A stretch of DNA of 64,000 bases from Lyophyllum atratum (taxonomy: Eukaryota; Basidiomycota; Agaricomycetes; Agaricales; Lyophyllaceae): NCBI GenBank assembly GCA_014905825.1, contig JACGCN010000074.1:1-64000 (forward strand), given 5' to 3'. Below the pieces are notes generated by a model. That model searched no databases, was not told the origin of the DNA, and was given only the letters and a program-made list of their open reading frames with translations. A program made the position numbers and the translations under genes. How positions within the stretch are numbered: position 1 is the stretch's first letter; each line of letters begins with the position of its first letter. Shown here in pieces: positions 10,770-20,229 of this stretch.

Positions 10770-11030
10770 CCAGCACCTGACCGGGAGGCCACGGTCATTT
10801 CCAAGACCGCGCCTAAATCGAGGAAGTCGAAGGCCAAACCTAAGGGTAAGCTTAAGTCTGAGGAATTTTCAGCACTCCTCCTCGTCACCCTCCTACCCCA
10901 AGCGCAGAGTGCTGAAAATTCCTTAGACTTATGTTTACCCTCAGGTTCGGCCTTGGATTCCTGCGATCTAGGCGCGGTCTTGGGATTGGCTTTGGCCTCC
11001 GAGCCGGAGTCGGGCACCGCGGAAGTAGGA
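10770..11030. repeat. Large inverted duplication of a coding segment
   Basis: The arms lie at about 10775-10877 and 10906-11025 around a loop of about 28 bp. The inner arm ends match almost perfectly (TTCAGCACTC against GAGTGCTGAA with flanking bases). Read outward to inward, each arm encodes the same Lys/Ser-rich peptide: KTAPKSRKSKAKPKGKLKSE on plus and KTAPRSQESKAEPEGKHKSK on minus. The RNA from either strand could fold into a long hairpin. Confidence 0.75.
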
Positions 11031-11189
11031 TCCGCTTCGTCTGCAAGAGAACGTTCGACGGAAAACCGTCGTTTGACGTAGCCTTACCATTAGGTTCGGC
11101 CGGTGGTTACAACCCTGCACAAGGTGAAACCGGCCACCACTGAAAGTGGAGGTCGTAGTGCGGCGACGGCAGCACGCCGTTCCCGCTTC

Positions 11190-11850
11190 CCACCGAGATA
11201 GCTGTGATGATTACTGTAACCCTCGACGGAACCGAGGGATACCTGGACTTCCAGGCCACCCTTGGCAGGGAGAAGGCGGCCACCACTGAAAATAGAGGTT
11301 GCCGCGAAGCGACAGCAGCCATCCAACCACTCGAAACAACTGTCGCATCGCAAACCGCGAGGAAACATTTCAAGACAAGCCAGACACAATCTCGCCATTA
11401 CCGTTTGGAATAATGTCCGCGTCATTATCATTCCAGCTCCCCGCCTACATCAACATCCCATACCACATCGATCTCGCCAGCCGATACCACATAGATTTCA
11501 CCAACATCCCCTACCTCGCAATCCGATATTAGAAGATCACTCCACACCAACGACAACGTGCGGCACCAGCCCGCTCTTCCCGTTCCAGCCGCGGTAGCAT
11601 TGACGATTATCGACGCGCTCGCCGGAGTCCAGAAATACCTGGACTTTCGTGCCACCTCACGGACCAACCGAGAGGTGGCTGTGGCTACACTGACAGCCCT
11701 CCGCAAGCTTCTGCGGACGTCCAGTGAGAGTGCTCGGTCGCAGCGAGGTGAAGCGAGGTTGGAGGCGAGGCTGGTTAGGCTGCGCAACCGTTGTGGTCAT
11801 TTTTTGAGGCCAAGAAAGAGTCCCGAGAGCAAGTCTTGGCGCTGAGGGAG
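11190..11850 (+). pseudogene. Two copies of a helical coding unit
   Basis: Unit 1 (about 11200-11410) and unit 2 (about 11570-11845) both contain a segment ending YLDFQAT or YLDFRAT followed by charged helices (NREVAVATLTALRKLL, ARSQRGEARLEARLVRLRNR). A related unit (DRFYLDILPL...KLATMLTIKD) is in the pseudogene at 62455. Low-complexity Thr/Ser-coding sequence lies between them. No common start or splice model joins the two units, so I treat the region as decayed. Confidence 0.4.
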
Positions 11851-11869
11851 TCATGGCGGCGAAGATTTG

Positions 11870-12105
11870 AGCGAGCCGACCAGGTTTAGCTACTCCCATT
11901 ATCAGTTAGGCCACATGCGATCGATGAATATCGCTAAAATCCTACTAATTTCGGAGTATGTTTTGGCAACAGCGTCCAATAAATGTTCGAACATTCCACC
12001 TGATGTCCTGCCCACGGAATATGGTGGGGTGAATCCGTCAATACGCGCGCAATTCGTTGGACGCATTCAATGCAGCCAATCGTATTCACGCGAACGACGA
12101 CGTCC
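11870..12105 (+). repeat. Dispersed repeat C, copy 2
   Basis: Aligns with the other C copies from the CTACTCCCATTATC block to the CGCATTCAATGCAGCC block. About 12105-12390 downstream shows no gene. Confidence 0.6.
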
Positions 12106-12771
12106 AGAAAGAAATCCTTCTTAGTGGGAACACATTTTTCTCCTTTGATTCATCTCGATCTGTGGTTTCTCTCGCTCGTGAAGTTAGACCACTATTCATA
12201 GTCGACTGTAGTCGACTACAAGGCCTCCCTGGGACGGAAAGGGAGTATTTTGATGGCCAATAGTACTAGAGAAGGAGCGGTAGGTAAATACAGGGGGTTT
12301 CTGACTGCGTAGGGCCACGGGGGAGAAATACAGGGAGAGGTGGAAGCACGCCCGCGGGTAAAAGGTTCGGGTTAAACCATAATGCACTGGAATATGTAGA
12401 ACAATGGCAGCCAAAAAGGATACTATGTATCACCTCTCACAACTAGCTGAAAAGGATCAGGTCATAGAGGATGCCGTTATCTACGATACAGTTGAAAGGC
12501 AAAACAATAACAACTCGTTCAGCTCTAAACTCTGTCCCCTTCCGCTATCCTTCACATCTTCCTCCTTGTCTACATCGTAGTCCACGTATTCGGCCCTCAT
12601 ACTACTTTTTCCCGGCAGGTTAGAGAAAATACAAAGTCATTAACGATGCGGTCATCTGCCATACAATTGAAAGCAGAAATCAAGATCTGATTCTCCGCGT
12701 CAAACTTAGCGCCCATCTGTGTTTGGAAGGCTTCTTCAAAACACAAGTAGACAAGAACAATAAAAATACCT

Positions 12772-13710
12772 TCAGCTCTGAAGCACCGCCGCTTCCCCCT
12801 CGTTCTGCTGTTCATCTTCCCCTTCCTCTCTACCCTCGTCGCCTTGTCTGCCTCCTCCTCTTTCTTGCCCATCGTCGTTATCCTCGTCTTTTCCTTCTTC
12901 CCATGAGTAGAGGCTTTCTTCTTTGTGGTCTTGAATCGTGGGAGACTGACTCGTATTCCATGGCCGTACTGGAATAGAGACCCGTCCTTGCGAGGCTGTT
13001 GTGGCTTGATGAGGGTTCTCCGTGCCGGGATACTCGTCGTCTGTCAGGTTATGAGGAGAAATGACGGGAATCAAGCTGCTGAGATTTCCCGTGGGCGATA
13101 TAGTCCTCGTCGTCCCCCTCGTCCTCCATCGTGTCTTTTCCTCCTCTGAACTCAGTTCCAGGCCCAATAAATCCAACTTCTCCAGAAGTAGGGGATGCTG
13201 ACGTAAGGGACGACGATTTCGCGACAACCACGATGGGCAGGTGGGTGTTGAGGTAGCCGGGACGACGTTGGGGGTGTATGTCGGGGAGGCGGGGAGGGGG
13301 GTATGAGTTCGTTCGAGGCTGTTGGTGGTGGGGTTATATGGCTTATAGTTGCGACGTTTCGTGAGGTGAATGGGTATCGTACGATTGATGGCTGGAATAG
13401 GCGTGGGTCGGGGGAGAGTGAGGAAGTTGAGCGGATAGTTCGGGATGAAGGTGACGTGGTATGGAGGAGGACTGTTAAGAACGAGGGGTCGTCTAAAGCA
13501 GGGGTGATAGCGGATCGATGTGTGAATTTGCAACTTGGAAAGGGTCTTCTTGCGAAGGAGAGAAGCGGCGACGTAGATGATAGAGTAGAGCAGCACCGAG
13601 AAGCGGGATGTAGAAAAAGGAAGTTGATGATGGAGTGGTAGTGGCCCGCCGATGCGGGATATGATTGTGAAAATGAGATTGGTCAATTGCAGAAGACAGA
13701 AGCAAGACAA
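12772..13710 (-). CDS. Longest body ORF of the P/T family, 312 codons
   Basis: It opens within the leader (MSCFCLLQLTNLIF...), passes a segment shared by all family copies (NRTIPIHLTKRRNYKP, about residues 107-122), then LTDDEYPGTENPHQ (about 223-236), and ends in a strongly acidic tail (GKDEDNDDGQERGGGRQGDE...). YPG-containing and acidic parts recur at 23540-23900 and 40540-40720. In one part, however, the copy at 40500-40600 aligns with a different frame here (KDTMEDEGDDEDYI in 13049-13231), so even this ORF probably contains compensating frameshifts. The first 60-80 residues are leader and may not be translated. No function is known; an acidic tail after a basic N-terminal motif suggests a nuclear or nucleic-acid-associated protein only as a guess. 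Confidence 0.4.
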   Translation of the reverse strand: MSCFCLLQLTNLIFTIISRIGGPLPLHHQLPFSTSRFSVLLYSIIYVAASLLRKKTLSKLQIHTSIRYHPCFRRPLVLNSPPPYHVTFIPNYPLNFLTLPRPTPIPAINRTIPIHLTKRRNYKPYNPTTNSLERTHTPLPASPTYTPNVVPATSTPTCPSWLSRNRRPLRQHPLLLEKLDLLGLELSSEEEKTRWRTRGTTRTISPTGNLSSLIPVISPHNLTDDEYPGTENPHQATTASQGRVSIPVRPWNTSQSPTIQDHKEESLYSWEEGKDEDNDDGQERGGGRQGDEGREEGEDEQQNEGEAAVLQS

Positions 13711-13769
13711 GAGAAAGTATGAAAAACGCGATGTAGGAAGACAGAAAGTCGAAAAGAGAAGAGCACGGC

Positions 13770-14100
13770 GGCACCCTTATATAAAAGTGGGCGGCGAAAA
13801 CACAAAGTTTGGCCGACCGCGTCAGGCGTGCACGATGACGATGTCAACATACAAAAACAATCAAAACAAAAACAATTGTTCAAAGCATGTCCGTGAAAGT
13901 CCTTCCGTGGAAACAAAGAAGTGCACATAGGTCTGCCCAGGTCCGGTCGTGACCAAGCGAGTCTCAACCATGTCGAGCAATCTTGGCGCCCCGCCCTATA
14001 CTATCAGACACTGGTCTCTGTCGGGTCTCACCGTTGGCTAGAGAAGCCTGAGCCCTCCGGGGAACCCCGAGCAAGCAACGTTCCGCTCGAGCCTTCACGC
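13770..14100 (-). promoter_or_regulatory. P promoter module with TATA box
   Basis: On the minus strand: CACGGACATG, then a TTTGTATGTTGACATCGTC block, CGGTCGGCCAAA, and a TATATAAG box at about 13777-13786, followed by the CT-rich leader. Other copies are at 16880-17460 (two in tandem), 22330-22660, 35130-35410, 39580-39850 and 60680-60990. Confidence 0.65.
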
Positions 14101-14104
14101 ACTC

Positions 14105-14840
14105 TGGAGCGGGACTGAGATCTTTTATTTATTTCGCGTGCAGCCTAATCTAGAGTATTGTGAAGCTGCGGGGTGCCCCTTTCGTCTAGGATTGACAGTA
14201 CACTCAGCAGCACTGCAGGCAACAGCGCAGCCCAGTCAAAGTCAGCCCGCAGCGGGGTGCCTGAGGCCAAGCCAGGTCTGCGCTGGTCTTGAAGGCCCGA
14301 CTGTGAGCAGCCCCCCTATGTTTTTCGGTTGAATCATCGATTGCATGGGACCCAGCGAAATCATGGCAATATCACTTCATTCCTCCCCTCCCCTTCTCCA
14401 CGCCACCGTTGAACCCGACTTACATCGAGCAGCCCTATGGGGCTTTCACTGCCCTCCGCTCCTGGCTTGACCCAGAAAAGTATATACAAGGTAAAGACTG
14501 TAATGGGACCGCATGCACGCCGGCCCCCTTCCACCTCTCCTTTTTCACCTACAGACTGATGCGCCAGGTCTTCTCACCTGCCCTTTCTCCTGTCGTTTGC
14601 AGGTTTTCCAAATCCTTCAAACAAGGCTTCTGTGCCTTCTGCGGCCTAGCATTCCTGCTGCCGCCGATGAAGACGGTCAAATATACGCAGCCCCTACCGT
14701 GAGCATTATCAACCCCCGACGGGTCTCATTCCTGCCTTCCAAACGCTGACCCTCGACAGTTTTTTGAGCTGCCCACCGGCGTGGGCGCGGCCGGGCGCGT
14801 CCACCTGGTGCTCCGTAACGAATGGGTTCCAATGATGGCG
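14105..14840 (+). repeat. Dispersed repeat D, copy 1
   Basis: Runs from the TTATTTATTTCGCGTGCAGC block to the CCTTCCAAACGCTG block. It aligns with 29500-30060, in part with 41130-41990 and 56760-56960, and on the minus strand with parts of 63250-63500. Between copies 1 and 2 a peptide frame is kept (KSFKQGFCAFCGLAFLLPPM here, KSFEWGLRTFFGLAVLLPPM at 29890), so it derives from coding sequence. Confidence 0.55.
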
Positions 14841-14844
14841 CTCA

Positions 14845-15795
14845 CTCCTACTCTAGACTCAAGTATCGTCGAGTGTGATGCGGCACGGCCACCTCCAGAG
14901 TCCCGAGAACAACCGGAACAAAATCATCGTCAGCAACTGAATCATCTCTCGCAACTTAGCTACATCTCTCAATAAATCGCCTCCTACAATAATCGCCTCC
15001 CATAAAAGAATTACCTCCCACATAACCCTCACACAGATGTCAAACGCCACTGAGGCCATGAATCTCACACCAAGTAGCAGGCCAATTACTAGTAGTATAT
15101 CAGCGAGATTTGATTTCTTTCGTTTACAAGCATCTAAATTCTCTGCTCTTTGTTTTGTCATTTTCTGTCTTTCTTGATGGGACTGCCGGCGTAGGCCTAT
15201 TTCCCACGAATGTTTAAACACCCTGGTAGTGTTTCTCAAGTCCGTCGAGAGACAAAGACCGTCAGTTTATCTCGGATGCTGCGTACCTGGACTGGGGTGA
15301 ACCGTCGCACACCTTTCCTGCCCACAATGACCGGCCGGCGGTTGGGACCTCGCTACCGGCGAGCATATTTTTGCGCCGCTACGTACCTAAAATATTCTTC
15401 TCGCCGGCGTGAGCCGCTTTTCTATCTGTTGTCGTAATTTTGCCCTACCAACTCTAGGATGCAGCCCTCCCAGCCCAACTGATAGCCCGAGCTTGGCTGC
15501 CAGCCCATCGGCCCCCGCCCGGACTATTCCATCCGCTCACCGTCCGTAGCCCAGCCCGTGGGCTTTTCGGGCAGTTTCCTGCGCTACCGACAATACGAGA
15601 GATCATGACATCTGTTGTGCTGCCGGAGTTGACAGTAGCTGCGTTCTACATAACTCAGTAGGTGGGAGGGGACTAGCCTAGTCACGTCCCGACCATTCCT
15701 TCTCTGTACACGAATGCTGTGACTCCCAAGGACGAAGACATTGGGAAGAAAAGAACGTCCGCTCCGGGAAAAACGTTCGGGACGGACGGTAACGG
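14845..15795. other. No gene; imperfect palindrome and GCCC-rich stretch
   Basis: 15340-15415 holds an imperfect inverted repeat (ACCGGCGAGCATATTTT against AAAATATTCTTCTCGCCGG). 15460-15570 is rich in CAGCCC. At 15590-15700 on the minus strand lies a remnant of the peptide SGSTTDVMISRIV, which belongs to the 5' part of a P/T element. Confidence 0.45.
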
Positions 15796-16089
15796 GCTGG
15801 AGTATGTAGAATACTGGCAGGATACAAGCATACCATGCATCATCTCTCACGACAAGCTTGGAAGGGTATAAAGGTATTGAGGATGCAGTTATCTGCGATA
15901 CAATTGAAAGCAACAACATGATCTGCGATACAAATCAAACCAACAACACGATCTCATTCCCCGCGTCCAAGATAGCACCCATCTGCCCTTCGATTTCTTC
16001 TTCACAATGCAAGTAGACAAGAAAAAAATAACAACTCCTTCAGCTCTGGACATCATTGTTTGCCTCCCCTCCTTCTAATCATCTTTCCC

Positions 16090-16866
16090 TTGCTCTTTAC
16101 CCTCACCACCATGTCTTCCTCCTAGTTTTTTTTTTCCGAGTGTCATTGTGAGTGTCGATAACGCGAGTCGCTGCATCGTGTGGATCGTCAGGGTTGACAT
16201 GGATCACAAACTGCCGCGGAGTGGTGCCCCGCAAACCACTGGGTAGAGGCGGAGGTGAAGGTGGAGGTATCGGCATCGAGGTACTTGGTGTTGGTGGTCT
16301 TTGTTCTTCTTCTTGGGCGGTGTCGGCGGTATTCCGTCAGCCTGAGCTGGTAAGACAACGAGTACCGGACCGCGAGGGATAGTAGCTTCGTCGGTAGGAA
16401 GGGTGCGTCCGTCCGGCGTAGCTTGTGTCGGGGTAGTATGGTTGATAGTTGCACCGTCTGGTGAGGTGAAACGGTATCGTACGGTAGCTGGCGTGGACAG
16501 GCGAGGGTTAATGGATAGAGAGGAGATTGAGGGGATGGATTGGTAAAGGCGAGGGGTGGTAGGGAGGAATGGTCTTAAGAACCAGGGGTGGTTTGAAGTG
16601 GGATGGTAGTGGATCGCTGAGTGAATAATCAGAATATGGAAAGGGTCTTCTTGCGAAGGAGACAGGGGGCGAGGTAGATAGTGGAGCACAGCGAAGGTGG
16701 GAAGCGGGATGTACAAAAAGGAAGTTGATGGTAGAGTAGTGACGGCCCACGGACGGGGGACATGAATGTCAAGATGAGGTTTGTCAAATGCAGAAGACAG
16801 AAGCAATACAACAGTAAGCATGAAAAACGTGATGTAGCGAGACAGAAGCTGGAAAAAGGAGCGCAT
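16090..16866 (-). pseudogene. Decayed body of P/T element 2
   Basis: Starts at MRSFFQLLSRYITFFMLTVV within the leader, as in the other copies, with family segments (TPATVRYRFTSPDGATINHT) in place of the NRTIPIHLTKRRNYKP block of 12772. The acidic tail region at 16085-16160 is frame-broken. It is shorter and more degraded than the copy at 12772. Confidence 0.45.
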
Positions 16867-16880
16867 GGCGGCCTATTTAT

Positions 16881-17460
16881 ATAAGAGTTCGCGGCGAAAA
16901 TGCAAAATTTGGCCGACCGCGTCAGGCCGGCTCAACGATGATGTCAACAAAAATGAACAATCATAATAGACACACTTGGTCGAAACATGTCCGTGAAAGT
17001 CCAGTCGCGGAAATAGAGAACTGCACTCATGTCTGACCACGTCCGGTCGTGTCCGAATGGGTCTGAATCATCTCCAGCAATCTTGGCGACCGGCCCCATA
17101 CTGGTAGGCACTGTTTTCTCTACGGTCACACCGTTGGTCAGACAGGTGGCAGCTCTCAGGTCAGAGCGAGCGATGAAAACACTAAGCTTGGCCGACCGAG
17201 TCCCGCCGGCGTGACTATGATGACAGGTAACAGAAACACTCACTACACAACGCATTCGTCGCAAGAGGTCTGTGAAAGTCCAGCCTCGAAAATGGAGTAG
17301 TCAATCACGTATGTCTAGGTCTGGTTATGTCCGAGCAGGTCTCATTCATGTCCCAAAATCTTGGCGAGCCGCCCCAGACTGTCACAAATTGGTTTCTCGA
17401 GGGTCCCACCGTTGGTCAGCCACGTGACAGCCCTCCTGCGCACCTCGGGCGTGCCAGGTC
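16881..17460 (-). promoter_or_regulatory. Two tandem P promoter modules
   Basis: The block AGTCCAG...ATAGAGAACTGCACTCATGT...CCGTTGGTCAGACAGGTGGC at 16990-17160 recurs as a diverged second copy at 17270-17460. Only the body-proximal copy keeps a TATATAAG box (near 16876). Confidence 0.55.
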
Positions 17461-17629
17461 CTTCTGGTCCCTTCAGGTCACTCAGTACGCAGAGGGGAGC
17501 CCGAGAGAAAGGAAAGGGTGGAGGACAACAGCTGAGGCCACAGACGAACGCTTTTCTTGGTACGCAATTACCATAGCGGTGTCTCTGAGGGGTATTGAGA
17601 CGGAGAGAGAGAGAGACCTTCAGTTTGTT

Positions 17630-17800
17630 TTGCATATAGCCCATCTAGTGATGATGATGAAGGCCAAGGGCTATCACTCTCGTCGACGCTTGAGATGTCA
17701 CAGACAATCCGAGCGATGATGTGGGACGTGCTGCCGGAGTCTACAACAGCACAGTTCCACTTAGTCTGGGCGCGCTGGAATAGACGTGTCCAGTCACGTC
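17630..17800 (-). pseudogene. Retropepsin-like peptide remnant
   Basis: An uninterrupted minus-strand frame reads KDWTGRDWTRLFQRAQTKWN, then CAVVDSGSTSHIIARIVCDI, then SSVDESDSPWPSSSS. The core VVDSGSTSHI resembles the active-site loop of retrotransposon aspartic proteases (D-S/T-G with a following hydrophobic residue). It is the best of seven copies; most others have a stop where this copy has TGG. The match is a short motif only, so the assignment is tentative. Confidence 0.4.
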
Positions 17801-18052
17801 CCGTCCAATCCTTCTAAAAGGTGTGGTAGCAGTTCATGAGTACCTTCCGTCCTCTTGCTCACTGCATCAGAAAAACAAAATATCCTCATGCTGAGGGTAG
17901 GCCTCCTCACACGCGTAACGCATCCAGTGTGCACGGTGTCCGCATGAGGCACTATCTCCTGCGTATGGAAGAATTTCTGTTCTATTCCAACTGTATTCTA
18001 TACGCGGCATGGAGAAGGTACATGCATCAAACTTTGTGCTAATACGCCCATC

Positions 18053-19063
18053 CTACTCCTCCTGCCACCCGTCATCCTCCACCTCCCAGTCCCCCCGGTT
18101 CCTCCTACTCCTCCGTTTCCTCCCATCCTCCTCCAGACCTCCAATTGCGCTATAGCACATACTTCTCTGCTCGGCCGGCATGGTACAGGGGAAGGAGATG
18201 GTTTCCGTGGTGGAGTCAGCAGTGCGAGAACCAGTAGGATGAGACGATCGGCGAGAAGCAGCATCTAGAGAAGAGGCGGTATCCATGACAGAGGCGGTAT
18301 CCATGACAGAGGCGGTATCCATGACAGAGGCGGTATCGAAGACAGAGGCGGTATCGAGGACAGAGGCGGTATCGAGGGAGCTGAGGCTACGAATGGAGAA
18401 AATGCCGATCGTCTTTAAAGGTAATGCTGACCTTCTAAATAAACAGCGAAAGCCAGTTCCACCACTACACCAGGCGGGAATCACCCTCTTTGTTTCGAAA
18501 GAGAAGAGGGTGACAGCGAGTCCATCCACGTTGTGCGAAAGCATAGAATGGTGACGGCCAACCTGGCCGAGCTCAAGGGCAGCGACGGAGATATACAACT
18601 AGTTGTAACCTGAATCTCCAAACCAATGACGGATATCGTGCACAAAAAGAATCTTGTGTGGTCGTTGCCGCCTAGCAAGTTGAAAAATTCAGGCTTCCAA
18701 TGGGCAGCCGTGTGATACCTCCACAGTGATGAATATACGCATTGGGTGTTGATCTGAGATTGCCAGAGATGTGTATAACTAGTGAATGGTTGACACCACG
18801 TTGCACGACCCAATAAGCGGCGGAGTTATATCACTATGTCTAAGCTTAATGTCAAAAACAATGACTAATCTCTTGTAGAGAGATATGATCGGGTCGCAAT
18901 CGCCGCTGCGAAGACCTAACTGCTCCGGCGACCTGAGGTCGGGTCGTCGATCGGCCGCGGTATGTCGCCCCCACAGTGAATAGTATTGACATCGAGAGCT
19001 GATCTCATACTTTGATACATCCTTGCGACCTCGTTGAAGAGGACGACCATGCATCCTGCTCAA
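18053..19063 (-). pseudogene. Family E copy 1 with a tandem upstream module
   Basis: Family E C-terminal part (18598-18053): a six-residue Asp-Thr-Ala-Ser repeat (SLDTASVLDTASVFDTAS...), then ASRRSSHPTGSRTADSTTET, ISFPCTMPAEQRSM and a basic/acidic end. Upstream, two diverged in-frame copies of a module of about 235 bp encode SSLWRYHTAAHWKPEF and YSLWGRHTAADRRPDL. Frames change between the parts, so it is decayed or misread. Paralogues lie at 24369-24860 (-) and 37850-38672 (+). The family is not recognised. Confidence 0.45.
18277..18385. repeat. 18-bp tandem repeat in family E coding region
   Basis: Six to seven copies of an 18-bp unit close to CAGAGGCGGTATCCATGA. It encodes a hexapeptide (D-T-A-S-V-x) on the minus strand. 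Confidence 0.85.
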
Positions 19064-19079
19064 CCGACTGCGACAATAA

Positions 19080-19490
19080 ATTGAAGTGTTGCGCGATGCG
19101 AAAAATAGTGGCTACTGTTCAAATCATCATCACCACAACTATGTTTCCTTCTTTCCTTTGTTGGTGGGGTAATATGGCGGATGTGGTTGATAGGGGTGAT
19201 GTGGACGAAGCGCCAGCGGGGCACCCGCGCGTCACCCCGGCGGCGGAAGGGATCACACCGAATACTGACGTATTTTTTTGGAGACCTTCACTGAGCTACT
19301 GATATATGTGCATCTCTATTCTGTTTATAAACACTTGCATTGTCTTCTGTTTTCCTTTTTTTCTCTTTAGTCAGTCAGTCAATACAATAAGATGACTCAT
19401 GTCGCACTGTAAGTTCCCGTTTCCCACTCGCTCTGTCTCTTCTATCGTCTCGATTCAAGACCGCGAGAGGTGAGAGCACCGATGTGTTGA
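19080..19490. other. No gene recognised
   Basis: Unique sequence with no supported frame. Confidence 0.35.
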
Positions 19491-19499
19491 GGAAGTGGC

Positions 19500-19877
19500 C
19501 TAGTCTAGGACGCGGGAGCGCAAAGTTGAGGTAACGGCCATTAAAGTGCGAGGCTGCATCACGAAAAACAAAAACTCGGTTGGGCGCCCGGGAGAGGTTG
19601 GAACTGTGTGAACTGCACATGGCGTAACATAATGGTTGGATAAGCACAATCCCATGTGACCACGGATGTCCGTGCCGGACCAAAGAAGTTCCCTGCCAAC
19701 CACCCGCCCGACTTCGCTACCTGGAGCCTTGCCCGACCTTGCTGTTACAACGACCTCCAGCAGTACACGGTAAACATCGATCACAGCGTCCAGGTCCCTG
19801 CTGCCAACATGAACGAGGCGAAGGTGACCTAGCATGTTCAATGCACGGGCGAAAAGAGGCGTACGGATAGTCAGCAT
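19500..19877 (-). CDS. Hypothetical protein, 125 codons
   Basis: A minus-strand frame from ATG 19877 with good protein composition: MLTIRTPLFARALNMLGHLR, LVHVGSRDLDAVIDVYRVLL, EVVVTARSGKAPGSEVGRVV. In the second half, a different frame (NLSRAPNRVFVFRDAASHFN) looks more coding, so a frameshift near 19620 is possible. The N-terminal part is predicted helical and amphipathic. The family is not recognised. Confidence 0.35.
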   Translation of the reverse strand: MLTIRTPLFARALNMLGHLRLVHVGSRDLDAVIDVYRVLLEVVVTARSGKAPGSEVGRVVGRELLWSGTDIRGHMGLCLSNHYVTPCAVHTVPTSPGRPTEFLFFVMQPRTLMAVTSTLRSRVLD

Positions 19878-19981
19878 GTCACCACTGGGTTAGGGTTGAG
19901 GCTATGAACCCAAGCAACGATCAACAATTGTCGTACAGCGCGCTCCATGGACACCTCCCATACCGTCTATAGAAGCTCCTC

Positions 19982-20197
19982 ATGCTTGCTGTCAACAGAA
20001 AAACCTTTTTGTGTGCATTCGTGGAAAAAACTACACCGAAGTCAGGCGCTGTGCCTGAAAGCGCGTCTGGAATGGTGAGGGTAACGAAGCCCACAGCGGG
20101 TAGTGACTACACAGTGATAAGCGGCACGAACATTGCTAGAGTAGTACATATCATCCCCAAGGAAGGTGACAGCTCTGGAATTCCGAATAAAGTATGA
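19982..20197 (+). CDS. Small ORF with the IARVV peptide, 71 codons
   Basis: Reads FVEKTTPKSGAVPESASGMV, RVTKPTAGSDYTVISGTNIA, RVVHIIPKEGDSSGIPNKV. It aligns with peptide remnants at 17640-17750 (-), 34806-34912 (+), 39256-39373 (+) and 61288-61440 (-). It probably derives from the 5' part of a P/T element that has lost the rest, because a minisatellite follows immediately. Confidence 0.35.
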   Translation: MLAVNRKTFLCAFVEKTTPKSGAVPESASGMVRVTKPTAGSDYTVISGTNIARVVHIIPKEGDSSGIPNKV

Positions 20198-20229
20198 GTA
20201 GTAAACAGCAACATTTATCTAACCACTTG

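Larger units (their letters stand above)
12389..14100 (-). mobile_element. P/T cassette element 1 (5' end truncated)
   Basis: The minus-strand element ends at 12389-12407 with GGAATATGTAGAACAATGG. Its 3' tail module T lies at about 12610-12780, with a second partial T at 12420-12540. The body ORF is 12772-13710. The P promoter module at about 13770-14100 includes the TATATAAG box near 13779. The 5' side is cut near 14100, where repeat D begins. The same order of modules recurs at 15799, 22100, 39242 and 59005. Confidence 0.5.
15799..17765 (-). mobile_element. P/T cassette element 2, nearly complete
   Basis: The left end is GGAGTATGTAGAATACTGG (15799-15817). Then come tail T (about 15840-16060), a decayed body (about 16090-16870), two tandem P modules (16881-17460), a CT-repeat leader near 17605-17620, and the protease-like peptide remnant (17640-17750). 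The right end, read on the minus strand, is TAAGTGGAACTGTGC, similar to the left end read inward. This gives a roughly 2.0-kb unit bounded by short imperfect inverted ends. The family is undescribed to my knowledge; transposase or integrase sequence was not seen. Confidence 0.5.
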
